Origin: Zarea fungicola
Lineage: Eukaryota > Ascomycota > Sordariomycetes > Hypocreales > Cordycipitaceae
NCBI GenBank assembly: GCA_900169235.1
Contig: FWCC01000185.1
Span: 124,001 to 188,000 of the forward strand
Length of the DNA stretch: 64,000 nt
Direction: 5' to 3'
Made by a program: the position numbers and the translations under genes. Position 1 is the first letter of the stretch. Every line of letters begins with the position of its first letter. Below, one piece after another: positions 34,318 to 44,971 of the stretch. Under the pieces are notes generated by a model. The model was not told where the DNA came from. It searched no databases and saw only the letters and a program-made list of their open reading frames with translations.

Positions 34318-36529
34318 GCTGTTTTGGAAGGATTCATTGGACTATGGGCTTGATTACTGATTACGAGTAGAATGGTTGAGGAAGAAAATGTCACGCTTAC
34401 TATTACTACATTCAGAGACTTGACTGTGTGTGTGGGTGTCTGCAAGGAGGAGAGAGATTTGACTCAAAACATATACTGTAGCAAAGTGTTGAGTGAGCAT
34501 GAAGCGAAGCTGACCTATTTTGAATGTGATATTTGGCTTAATGCGGACTGGAGGCTGTAGGGCTGGACCGCACCGAGCGTGCACGGGGCCGAAGCGGCTG
34601 ATGTTAGTTAATAATCGTGGCCAGTAAGCATGGTGAGCAAGTGTGGGTTGGTTGAGCGAGTCTGGGAGTGGAATCGGGGGATTGAGTAAGACAGGCAGGA
34701 CATTGTTCCGGTCGGGTCAAAGTCTGCAGAGGCGACAATGACGGGATGACACGAGAGACATGAACCTGGCGACTGCCGTGTGTGGAGGAAGTGGTGAGCA
34801 ATAATGAGTCGCTGGTTTTTCTTGGGTTTTTTTTCCGGGTGCGCTTCCATGCATATCCTTCATTCTATATTTAGCCGCCGAGGCTTTTCTCGACCTTTAT
34901 CCGGACCCCTGCTACAGGTCTACAGGTGGGTGGTTCTGGGCCACTAATCGATGACGGGCGGAGTTGGCTGCCAAACGAGCAGGATCCTGAGAAAAAGCAA
35001 CTAGAAGACGGAAAAACGGAAAAAAAAGGAAAAAACCGGGGTATTGCATTGATTATTACAGAATTTTCTTGATTCGAGGAGTCAAGAAAGAATTTGTCTT
35101 GGTAACCCAAGGAAAAGTTGACATGGTGATACCGAGGCTAGGTACCTACGAGTCATCTGTACACGTTGGTTGGTACTGACATGAGTTTTGCTGTGGGACG
35201 GAGCTTAAAAATGTCGCAAGAAATAGGGTTTGCAAGTTGTACAGTGTATTTTTAGAGGAGACCAGGGGGCCATGTTCCTTGGTTGAAGGAATATGGCTGC
35301 CTGCTGGACTGCTGATGACTGGAGACTGGCTTCCTGCTACTGGTGCTTCACTGCTGGTGCTGGCACAGTGGTACCCAGTACAGTGGTGACAGTACCGCCG
35401 AGCTGCAGGGCGATAGGGGGCCACTCCGTCTTCTTTTACTGGGGGCAACGCTGCGATTGGGCGTGGCTAAATGTGGCCGTGGCTGGGCGCTTACAGGGGC
35501 TCGCCGATTTGCTTCGGCCACACCCAAGCGTCCCCAAGCGTCCCACTAGCTTCCCAAAACGGCGGAAGCTGTACCTGACCAACGACTTGATGAGTACAAG
35601 TGCGCCCACTCAAAAGTGTACAGGCAACCTGTAGATTGGAGTACATACACCTGTAGAGTACTGACGGACTATGTATGGGGAGTACCGGTCGATGCGACGG
35701 ATGGCGAGTGGCGATATACATATGACAACAAGCACAGGGCACTCCAGGCTGCTGGGATTCGATTCCGGGAAAGGACATTGTGTGAAAATAGAAAGATCCC
35801 ACCCCCTGTCCGTCCAACCAAACCCTTTCCCCCACACACGCCGCCATCCATCGGTGGTGAAGCTATTTGAATGGTGCGATTGTGCAAGACTGAAAAAATA
35901 AAAATAAAATAAAAAATAGCTACATATTGGCTCCGTTAGCCGCCGTGGCACTTGGCAACTTGTACACTCTAGACCTCTGTAACCCCTCCTTCCATCCCGC
36001 TCGCTGACATCGCCGTTCCCGCCCGCCACGCAACTACCGCAACACCAAATTAATTCCCTCCATTTCCCTTCTAGCGTGCATCTCTTCTCTTCTCTTCTTC
36101 TTCTTTTAATTTTTCCTCGACCAATACATCAGGTCGACTTGTGTTGAATCGGGCAGGCATCCCGGTATAAACCAGCGGAACCCAACCTTATTGTTTCATC
36201 TTGACGTTTGAGAGTGAGGCCCTGGTGGTTTCCGACTGTTTGTAGCTGCCGAATACTGGGTTCCAAAAATACACACACACACACACTCACTCACCCGCTT
36301 TACTGAGTACACACAAGGCTTTTCTGTTGTTTCAGATACCGGCTGCTTCTTCTTCTTCTTCAAACGGCCATCCACCTCGTCGGTATTACACTTGTTTCTC
36401 AGACCCATCCTTGCACTGCTGTATAAAACATTTCATCAGCAAACTCAAATACCAGCAAAATACCACTCCTTTGACCTCAAGTCGCAGCTTGAGCACCAGA
36501 TTTCACAGACACCACCACCACCAGCAGCC
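34318..36529. other. Intergenic, 2.2 kb
   Basis: Separates two plus-strand genes. The last 500 nt are C/T-rich (TCTCTTCT runs near 36080-36110 and a CA repeat near 36270), consistent with a leader. No gene was recognised. Confidence 0.5.
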
Positions 36530-37960
36530 ATGTCCGTCATGGCATCCCGAGCACCCAACATGCCTAGCGGCGCTGGAGCAGCTAAACGGCCTCGTCTGTC
36601 TCTCAAGATCAATACCCCGGGCACCTTTGGGGCTTCCGCTTCGCCTGCCTCGTCCCGCCCTGCCTCCCGTCCATTCTCACTCAACCCCTCGGATCCCACA
36701 GCCTTCAACACGCTATCCAACGCCTACGTCACAGCTATTGAGCGTACCTCGACGCCAACCGCCATCTCCTCACACACGCCAGTTGAGCCTCTCACTGCCA
36801 TCAACACCTTGCAGGCCATTTCGCTCTCCTCTCCCGTCCGCCTCCAGCTGCAGGCTGCTGCCGCTGTTGCCACACCGCACACTGCTCCTGGTTCCATGGC
36901 GTACCCAGACACACCGGTGTCCGCTCACCCAACGCTCTCCCCAAGCATGAAGCTGCCGCTGCCGAGCGTCATGTCGCCGACGCCGCCCATGTCGGCCGGA
37001 GCCGTGGAGAATGGTGGCAGCAAGGTCTTTAGCTTCTCGCCCAGGGACTCCGCCATTGGTAGAAAATCTCTCGAACAGGCACTCCAAGCTGCAGCAGCTG
37101 CTTCTGCTGCTTCTGCTGCTTCTGCTGCTTCTGCTGCTTCTGCATGCTTCTCTGCCGCAGCACCGTCATCCCCCGTGGCCACACCAACCCAACCAAGACG
37201 CACTCTTCAGCGGCCAGTGTCAAGGACTGGCCTGACTGGCGTACCACCACCCTACACGCACGCCAAAGCCCTCCGCAGCATCCTCCGCAACTCTCCTCTT
37301 CCCCAGAAACCCGCAGCTTCCCTCTCCACCACCACCACCTCTCTGCTGTCCGCAAATCAACATCAGCGGCCAACTTCGCGGGTTCGCATCCAGGAACGTG
37401 CTGCCAAGCGCGTTTGCTACAACAGCCCCATTGAGCAGGAAATCACCACCAACAAGTACACAAAGTCACACATTGACTTGCTCGCAGAGGATGCTTCTCC
37501 CTGCTCCCCACAGCAGCAGCAGCAAATCGACAGCACCAGCGCGTTTACGGAGAATGAGATTCGCGATGGCGGTCAGACACCAGGTCCCTTTGAGGACTCG
37601 ACCAGGCGGCTCGGTGCTGCCACAGACAGCCTTCAGGTCCCGGCTGGTGGTCCTGTGCCCAAGAATGGCCGTCGCTTCGAAAAGAAGAGGCGCTGGGTCT
37701 GGACCATTGGCCGTGAGGAAGACGCGGACGAAGATGAGGACAAGCTAGGTGGAGCCGTCCTTGCTGCCGCCAGGGCTGCAGCAGCAGTGGCCGCCGCTGG
37801 AGGTGACGGCGTCTCCGCAGTGGTGGCGGCCCCAGCAGCACCGGCGCCACCGGCAGCAGTGCCAGTACCTGTGCTGACACTACCGCAGCCGACCAAGATG
37901 AAGCTCGATATTAAAATCACTTCACCAGTTGCAGAAAAGGTCGATGTGGAAATGTCATGA
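36530..37960 (+). CDS. Conserved ascomycete protein, low complexity, Ala/Ser/Pro-rich
   Basis: Intronless frame, 476 residues from MSVMASRAPN. The frame is open further upstream, but the ATG at 36530 starts just before the conserved KRPRLSLKINTPGTF motif. Other conserved-looking blocks are SLNPSDPTAFNTLSNAYVTAIE, VEPLTAINTLQAISL, MSPTPPMSAGAVENGGSKVF, PPYTHAKALRSILRNSPLPQ, ERAAKRVCYNSPIEQEITTN, YTKSHIDLLAEDASPCSP and KKRRWVWTIG. I recognise the set as a fungal family without assigned function. The KRPR and KKRR clusters suggest nuclear location. An Ala/Ser tract (about residues 188-210) comes from a 9-nt tandem repeat. No enzymatic motif was seen. Confidence 0.85.
   Translation: MSVMASRAPNMPSGAGAAKRPRLSLKINTPGTFGASASPASSRPASRPFSLNPSDPTAFNTLSNAYVTAIERTSTPTAISSHTPVEPLTAINTLQAISLSSPVRLQLQAAAAVATPHTAPGSMAYPDTPVSAHPTLSPSMKLPLPSVMSPTPPMSAGAVENGGSKVFSFSPRDSAIGRKSLEQALQAAAAASAASAASAASAASACFSAAAPSSPVATPTQPRRTLQRPVSRTGLTGVPPPYTHAKALRSILRNSPLPQKPAASLSTTTTSLLSANQHQRPTSRVRIQERAAKRVCYNSPIEQEITTNKYTKSHIDLLAEDASPCSPQQQQQIDSTSAFTENEIRDGGQTPGPFEDSTRRLGAATDSLQVPAGGPVPKNGRRFEKKRRWVWTIGREEDADEDEDKLGGAVLAAARAAAAVAAAGGDGVSAVVAAPAAPAPPAAVPVPVLTLPQPTKMKLDIKITSPVAEKVDVEMS
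37098..37143 (+). repeat. 9-nt tandem repeat (TCTGCTGCT) coding for Ser-Ala-Ala
   Basis: Five near-perfect copies within the coding sequence of the low-complexity protein. Probably length-polymorphic. Confidence 0.85.
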
Positions 37961-38451
37961 AAATAACATTTCCCGATTTTTTACTTTTTTTCTTCTTCTT
38001 TCTCTTCTTGTACAGTACATTATAGCACCTGAAATGCTTCGCATATCTTTTACAGCTATTGCATGGTGGAAACAAATTGAAATTTGTTTGTTTATAGGAT
38101 TGGACTTTTGGAAAGGCAAATTGCCAATTTTTATGATGTATGAAGCATTTTGCATTGGGATTTCATTTGGAAAATTGCATACTGGGTTAGGCAGCAATAC
38201 CATTTTACATGCTCCGTATTCTTTCTAGACGTACCAAGTGTTGATGGCATTAAACAATAAAAAGCTGAAGCATAGCTAAGGATGATGGATTGACAAGATT
38301 TTAAAGCTATTTGCTGGGTGGCATACTGTTACTTGCTACTTTAAATAGACATTTTGTAGCTTTACTATATTAACACCGTGTTAATAGTCTTGAGTAAATG
38401 AATTCTTTCTTTCAATGTATATCTAATTTTCCTCATTCTTCTCTACCCAGT
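37961..38451. other. Intergenic, convergent 3' flanks
   Basis: AT-rich region between the low-complexity protein gene (+) and the anthranilate synthase gene (-), which converge here. No element was recognised. Confidence 0.5.
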
Positions 38452-40176
38452 CTATTTATTCGCGTTTTGCTCTGCGTGATATATGTCCTCCGCTGATGTG
38501 ATGCAGTGCATGCTCGCCCCCAGCTTGTTGATGGTCTCCATCCACTCGTCGTACTCGTCCGAGTCGAGCACGATGCCGCCGCCGGCCTGCAGATACGCCA
38601 CGCCGTCCTTGTACATCATGGTCCGTAGCGCGATGCACGTGTCCATGGCGCCCTCGACGGCCTCGCCCTCGGCATCCACGCCGCCGTACCCAAAGTACCC
38701 CACGGCGCCCGCGTAGATGCCCCTCTTCTCCTTTTCCAGCTCGCCAATGAGCTCCATGGCGCGGACCTTGGGAGCGCCGGAGACGGTGCCCGCGGGGAAG
38801 ATGGAGCGAAAGGCGTCGAAGCGCGTCTGTCCGGGGCGGAGGACGCCCGACACCTGCGAGACGAGGTGCTGGACGTGGCTGAACTTTTCCACGCCGAGGA
38901 GGCGGTCGACGGTGACGGTGTACGGGTCGCAGACGCGGTTGACGTCGTTGCGGGCGAGGTCGACGAGCATGACGTGCTCGGCGCGGTCCTTGAGCGACGA
39001 CCGCAGCTCGTCGCTCAGCCTGCTGTCCTCCTCCGCCGTGGCGCCCCGCTTGACCGTCCCCGCGATGGGGTGGGTGATGATGCGTCCGCCTTCGCTCTTG
39101 ACGAGGAGCTCGGGCGAGGCGCCAATGATTTGGAAATCGCGGCAGTCGACGTAGAAGAGGTACGGGGAGGGGTTGACGGTGCGGAGGTGGCGGTAGATGT
39201 TGAAGGGGTGGAGGTCGGTGGGTCGGGCGAAGCGCTGCGAGGGCACCGCCTGGAAGATGTCGCCGCGGAGGATGTGCGTCTTGAGGCGGGCGACGTGCGC
39301 CTCGTACCCCTTTTGGCCAATGTTGGAGGTGGCCTCGCGGCCGAGCTGCACGGGGCCCTGCGGGGGCATGGGCACCTCGGGCTTGTCGAGCACCTCGATG
39401 AGCTCGTCGATGGAGGCCACGGCGTCCTTGTAGGCGGCCTCGAGGGCGGCGGCGTCACTGCTGCCGCTGGCGGGCACCTTGACGTAGCTGATGACCTTGA
39501 TGACGCCGTAGAAGCGGTCAAAGGCGACAATGGTGTCAAAGAGCATAAACAGCGACTCGGGGATCTGCAGGACGTCCTCGAGCGGGCGCGCCGTCTTGGG
39601 CTCAAAGTACCGGATGCAGTCGTAGCCAATGTAGCCAATGGCGCCGCCCGTCAGCGGGGGGAGCTGCAGGCCGGGGACGTGGGCGACGACGTGCTCGGCG
39701 AGCTCCTTCTCGAGGAGCGGCATGGGGTCGGTCGCGGGGCCATGGCCGGGACCGGTGGTGACGACCTTGCGCGGGTTGGCGCCGACGAAGCTGTACCGGC
39801 CAACCTGCTCGGTGGCGGCGGATTCGAAGAGGAACGAGTACGGTGAGGAGGAGGAGGAGGAGGATGAAGAGCTGTTTGACGAGGTAGTCGCCGCGGCATG
39901 GGCGGACACTTTGAGGTAGGCGGCGGATGGGGTAATGAGGTCGGAGGAGATTTGTCGGTAGACGGGGACGAGAGTCGGCTTCAGGCCGCCCTCCTTGACG
40001 GGCTTGCTAATCACATTGCGTATGACGTCCAACGTCGGCACAGTCTCTCTCTGCTCAGTCGACGGCGGGCGCACTTGGTTAGCGAATTGTGACACTTTTT
40101 TTTCCCTTGCTCCGTTGGCGCCGATGACGGTGAGCAGGCATTGGTAAGGAAGGGTTCAGCTTACAAGGCCGGCCAT
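38452..40176 (-). CDS. trp-2: Anthranilate synthase component I (TrpE-type)
   Basis: Two exons, complement(join(38452..40050, 40165..40176)), 536 residues. It converts chorismate to anthranilate in tryptophan synthesis, with glutamine amidotransferase activity from the component II protein. The short first exon codes only for MAGL, with a strong GCCACCATGG context. A 114-nt intron (GTAAGC donor, GCTAACC branch point, GCAG acceptor) joins it to RETVPTLDVIRNVI. The alternative longer frame starts at GTG and translates intron sequence. Chorismate-binding motifs include PELLVKSEGGRIITHPIAGT, HVMLVDLARNDVNRVCDPYT, AFRSIFPAGTVSGAPKVRAM and IYAGAVGYFGYGG. The N-terminal regulatory LFESAATEQVGRYSFVG motif is present. 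A poly-Ser insertion lies just before it. Confidence 0.96.
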
Positions 40177-40934
40177 GGTGGCAGTTTTGTTATGCAATGC
40201 AGTTACCGGGTTATGGATGCAAAGAAGAAGACAGGAAAATCAAAGATCGGGATGTGAATGGCAAAGATCTGGGGGATATCGGTTGTCTAGTCCCAATGAC
40301 TCAAAGAAATCGGTGCATGCTGGCTCAGGAACCAACGCTAGCGAGGGGTCTAGCAAAGCCCCCCGCCATGGGCCGGCCTTTGCAGTGAGTACAAGTACAG
40401 TAACTGCGGTTATCGGAGGAATGATGCAGCATATAATGTGCGCAGTGCTACTGGTAGATAAAGGCAATGCAGCCACTGGTACGACTCTTCACGGCAGAGC
40501 CACGTGTGAATATTGTGTTACTCTGTTTTCCAATGAATGAATAATTACTCTAGCTTTGCAAAGGGCTGGATGATTTTGCTGTTTCAATACAAGACTGAAT
40601 ACCGTCTCCACAGAGAGTAGACTCTGTTGGTGACTTTGTCAGTCCTCTGTCAGTGTCCTCAGGTCCAGTACTAAATTCACAGTGACTTTTCACCAGCCTC
40701 GTGTGCCACTCCCACTTCAAACGAACCATACTTATTTCGCCATAATTGCCCCTCAAACTGCAGATAAAAAAAATAAGCAAGTTATTCAACCCAATTACTG
40801 AGACGGACTGAAATGCACAACGGCGGACATTAGCACGGTCACGGCCATACGCACGGGGGGCGTGAATGGCCACGACTGCCCCTTCTTCTGCCCACGACTG
40901 ATCATCAACTTGTACACGCTCAAGTATACCAGCC
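40177..40934. promoter_or_regulatory. Divergent promoter region, anthranilate synthase / polymerase iota
   Basis: 758 nt between divergent genes. No specific operator was recognised. Confidence 0.45.
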
Positions 40935-42755
40935 ATGGATGCGTTGGCCAAGCGGTCACCTAGAAGAAAGGACGATCATATTATCCTCCAGTTTGTATGT
41001 AGTGGAACAACACGTCTGCTACCCACCGTACGACCACCTCTAATCAACCTACAGGACTATGACTGCTTCTACGCCCAAGTTGTTGAAAGTAAGCAGCCGC
41101 ATCTAAAAAGCAAACCTCTTGGCATCAAGCAGAAAAACATCCTCGCCACATGCAACTATAATGCCCGCGCCAAAGGTGTCAAGAAGCTCATGCTCATTTC
41201 CGAAGCCAAAAAGCTCTGCCCGTCCCTTGTCATTGTCGAAGGGGAAGATCTCTCACCTTTTCGTGACGTGAGCAAGGCACTCTATGGATTTCTCAAATCA
41301 TATTCCTGGAACGGCAAAGTCGAGAGGCTCGGATTCGACGAAGTCTTCATGGACGTCACCGACATCATCGACTACAACATCTCCTGCCTCACCAAGGGGA
41401 CGCTGGCCCAGTCCTTCTTCCAGCTCTCCAGCAGCGATCCCGAGCTTGGCTTTGCCTGTGACCTGACAAACATCGCCGGCCCTGTCCTTGGACCCCATGC
41501 ACCGACTGTGGACCCTGATAACACGACAATGCTGCGGCTGGCTCTCGGCTCTCATCTGGCCATGCACCTGCGGAGCAAGCTGGAAACCGACTTTGGTTAC
41601 ACGTCGACCTGCGGTGTGGCAACAAACAAGGTGCTCAGCAAGCTCGCCGGTAGCAAGCACAAACCCAGCAATCAAACAACTCTGCTTGCCTGGGGCGATG
41701 ACGACGTCATGGCCTTTATGGATCCGCATCCTCTGCGCAATGTCTCTGGTATTGGCTTCAAGATGGCCCATATGATCGAATCTGTAGTGACTGGGCTCCA
41801 AGACGACTCGGATTCGCACACGTTTAATTCTGTTGTGACGGTAAAAGAAGCACGTTTGCATCCCGACATTTCGGCAGCCTCTTTGGAGAAGCTCCTTTCT
41901 GGTCCCGGGGCGGAGCGCGGCGTCGGTGCTCGCATATGGGGGCTGCTCCATGGTGTCGATCCCACAGAGGTGAAGGAAGGGAGCGATGTGCCGTCGCAGC
42001 TCAGCATCGAAGACACCTACAAGGGGCTGGAAACCGTGGCCCAGATTACCGAGCAGCTGTTCAAGCTATCGTGCTCGCTCGTGCGTCGCATGCGCATCGA
42101 TCTCGTAGGCCCAGACATGACGGCGGACCAGCCACTCCTTGCACAGCGATGGGTTGTGCGACCGCGGACGCTCCGTCTGTCCATCCGATCGTGGCCCAAG
42201 CCTGGGTCGACAGCGGCTCAAGAGCGAAGCTTCAGCCGCATGTCCCGTTCTGCGCCGCTGCCTGGCTTCATCTTTGACTTGACGGCCGACGTGGAGGACA
42301 TTGCGGAGCGCCTCGTCTCGGAGGCCCTGCTGCCGCTGCTGCGCCGTCTGGGGCCGGAAAGGGGGAGCGGCTGGAATCTGCAGCTTCTCAACATTTGCGT
42401 GGCAAACATGGCGGCGGGCGCGGCAGAGGACAAGCATGGCGCGGGCCGTGACATTGCAAACATGTTTAGAAAGCAGGATGAGGTACTCCGACCGTGGAGA
42501 ATTATAGAGAACGATGAGCACGATGAGCACGATGAGCACGACGAGCACGACGATCACGACGAGCATGATGAAGATGAAGATAAAGGGGAAGGAAAAGAAG
42601 ATGAAATTGACGTGGACATGGATGGCGACTTTGATAGCCTGGACGCGGATGCTTCTTGGGGCGGAGCAACGGGTGATGCATGTACAATTTGCGGATTGCC
42701 CGTCCCGATGTTTGCCGCATCAGCCCATTTCCGATATCACGAGATGGATAAATAA
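40935..42755 (+). CDS. POLI: Y-family DNA polymerase iota-like, translesion synthesis
   Basis: Two exons, join(40935..40994, 41055..42755), 586 residues. The intron (GTATGT donor, CTACAG acceptor) joins ILQF to DYDCFYAQVVE, the first catalytic motif (Asp21/Asp23). The second, ERLGFDEVFMDVTD, supplies Asp115-Glu116. ILATCNYNARAKGVKKLMLISEAKKLCPSLVIVEGEDLS is close to the polymerase iota subgroup rather than eta, kappa or Rev1. Helix-hairpin-helix sequence (LRNVSGIGFKMAHMIE) follows. The C terminus has an Asp/Glu/His repeat tract and a final CTICGLPVPMFAASAHFRYHE, a C2H2 ubiquitin-binding (UBZ-like) zinc finger by spacing. The protein should bypass DNA lesions. The 60-nt intron is a multiple of three and has no in-frame stop, so retention would insert 20 residues. 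Confidence 0.92.
   Translation: MDALAKRSPRRKDDHIILQFVCSGTTRLLPTVRPPLINLQDYDCFYAQVVESKQPHLKSKPLGIKQKNILATCNYNARAKGVKKLMLISEAKKLCPSLVIVEGEDLSPFRDVSKALYGFLKSYSWNGKVERLGFDEVFMDVTDIIDYNISCLTKGTLAQSFFQLSSSDPELGFACDLTNIAGPVLGPHAPTVDPDNTTMLRLALGSHLAMHLRSKLETDFGYTSTCGVATNKVLSKLAGSKHKPSNQTTLLAWGDDDVMAFMDPHPLRNVSGIGFKMAHMIESVVTGLQDDSDSHTFNSVVTVKEARLHPDISAASLEKLLSGPGAERGVGARIWGLLHGVDPTEVKEGSDVPSQLSIEDTYKGLETVAQITEQLFKLSCSLVRRMRIDLVGPDMTADQPLLAQRWVVRPRTLRLSIRSWPKPGSTAAQERSFSRMSRSAPLPGFIFDLTADVEDIAERLVSEALLPLLRRLGPERGSGWNLQLLNICVANMAAGAAEDKHGAGRDIANMFRKQDEVLRPWRIIENDEHDEHDEHDEHDDHDEHDEDEDKGEGKEDEIDVDMDGDFDSLDADASWGGATGDACTICGLPVPMFAASAHFRYHEMDK
42514..42566 (+). repeat. 9-nt tandem repeat (GATGAGCAC) coding for Asp-Glu-His
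   Basis: Several near-identical copies in the polymerase iota-like coding sequence, between the polymerase domains and the zinc finger. Confidence 0.85.
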
Positions 42756-44971
42756 TTTTTTTATGGCAAACATCAATCAGATACTTTTGAATTCTTCCTT
42801 TCTCTTTTCTCTTTTTCCCGTCGAGAAGTGGCCAAAGCACAGGGACATGTGTAGAGCGATGGGCCGGCGTGTTGAGGCTTCTAGTGGCGGACGACTGGCT
42901 TGTGCTCTACTTCCCACTTGAGAAAGAAAAGGCAAATGAGAAAAACGTTAAACCGCAATAGACAGAGAAATCACTAAATAAACGGCTCAGTTGGTGGCGC
43001 CCCGTAAACCTTGGCCCGTCCAACTCGTCGCGGCCGGTGAAAAGGATGAGCCTTTTTCTGGGGTTACACAAAGAGCCATTCTGGCCGCTCAGAAATACTC
43101 TTTTGCAGCCTTAATGCCAGACACCTCCTCACTTCATTTTGGGAGAGGCTGCATAGATTCTGACGGGAAATGGCACTCCAATTGGTGCGGGAGTATACTG
43201 GCAACCCGCAAATGGCTCACGGCAGTTGGGAGAATGATGTCAAAATGGCGGGCGTTTGTTTGCATCAAGAGGAGTGCTCTGCAGTAGTCATGTCCACAAT
43301 TGATCTTTTTATGAGCCCCTTTCTTGCTGGTATCTTTGCGGAAGCGGCGCGTCTGATAGGCATCCCGACGGCAGGACGGATGCAAGGACCAGCACTCTGC
43401 CCCCATTTTCGAGCTGCCCGTCACAGACCAACAAACAGAGCTGAAATGACGGCTCAAGCCAACTTGCAGAGCCCAGTTCCATGTAGATACCAATAGGGGA
43501 GAAATGTGGCTTTGCATGGTATGCACGACAGCACACTATAGCCACACAGATCAGCTGCAGGCGCTCCATCTCTCTCCCGCAGACAGACTGCGGAACCAGA
43601 TTAGGTATCCAGGCTATGCCCTACATTAGAGCTGATAAATGATTACTGACCGGAGCGCTTTAGTCTTTCCTGTCTCTCACCAGCATGCCACCAAGCCCCG
43701 TCCTAGTATCCCGTGAGCTACCTTCTTGGGCGGCAAGGAGCACACATATGACGTTTTTATGCAGCATCCCGCCCCTCTTCCAGCTGTTCCTTGTCAGAGA
43801 AGGGATAGAAGGGAGGGGGTGCTTCAAGTAATGTTCCCGCTTGGGAGGCTCCTTTCCCGCAAGCCAACCCGTCCGCAGGCCTTGTTTCCAGTTAGGCTGC
43901 AGAGAATGATACCGTAGTGAGTTGCTTTGTCTTTTAAAGGCTTTTCTTATCCGTCCAACCAATCAAACAATAATAAGCCCCCCCAGCCCGAACCGTGAAA
44001 GATTCCCACACACTTGGTCCCCTCCCTGTTCGTTCCCTATGCAAGACGGCCAGCTGGGACCCTTCATTTAAATGCACACCGGCAGCTGTAGAGTTAATTA
44101 ACAATGGGTGGGCCGGCATATAAACCATTATATTATATATATAGAATGAATCGACGCATTCTTCTAGAATGAGACACAAACCATCATGCAGCTTGGCCCA
44201 ATAACCCCCCCCTCGGCCAGGCGCAAACCAAAAGATGCCAGACGAGCCGCATCCAACAAGCACATCTGCATTAAACCGTACACAGATATTTCTCTATTCC
44301 CTAATGGATTGAGTCTGTTCTTCTTCATCGGCGCCTAACCGCTGCCGTGACCTTTGTTGCCAGCTGCCGTGACACTTGGCAAGTGCCTCGTGTGGCAGGT
44401 GGCAGCCCTCGTCCTCCTCCACCCAGGGCTCACTCTATGTTTAGTGACCAAAACACTGCTGTTTTTCTTCACTTTGTCTTGTTTCTCTTGTTTTTCAGAG
44501 TCCCTTTCTTCACAACATTGGACAGATTACTTTGAATCAGGCTTCTTCCTTGCCAAACTCGGCTCGAGCTGTTGTTACTTGTTCCAACCTCCAACAGCCA
44601 ACAGCGGGAGCAGCCTCGCAGAATCTAAATCCCCTGGTCACACAAACCACCAGCTGCCACCCCCGGTTTCGCTGCCTGTCCAGGTTGTACCAAATCTCCC
44701 CCAGGATTTCTACTGGAAACGATCCTCTTTACGTCTGCTTCGATTTAACACATCTGTCTTTAGTTGTCTTGGCCGCTGGCGAGAGAGAGTGAGTCAGTCG
44801 CCTGCATCTACAAACAGATTCGAATAGTTTCCACGCGGCCAGGCTGTTTCGGATAGCTGGTGAACCATGACAAGGAAAGAAAATAAGTGAACCATTTCAA
44901 ACAGCAGGGAGCGAATACAAAGTCACCTCTTCTGATTCTGCCGTTGAGATTTGCTTCTACATCGAAACAAC
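42756..44971. other. Intergenic, 2.2 kb
   Basis: 3' flank of the polymerase gene and a long, C/T-rich upstream region of the DUF726 gene. Open frames here lack domains and coding bias. Confidence 0.5.

Noticed and set aside
38866..39846. 326-codon plus-strand frame opposite anthranilate synthase
   Set aside because: Antisense shadow of the strongly C-biased codons of the real gene on the minus strand; no domain.
40051..40095. Extended N terminus of anthranilate synthase starting at 40095
   Set aside because: The codon is GTG and the stretch contains the branch point and acceptor of the intron; the ATG exon at 40165-40176 fits better.
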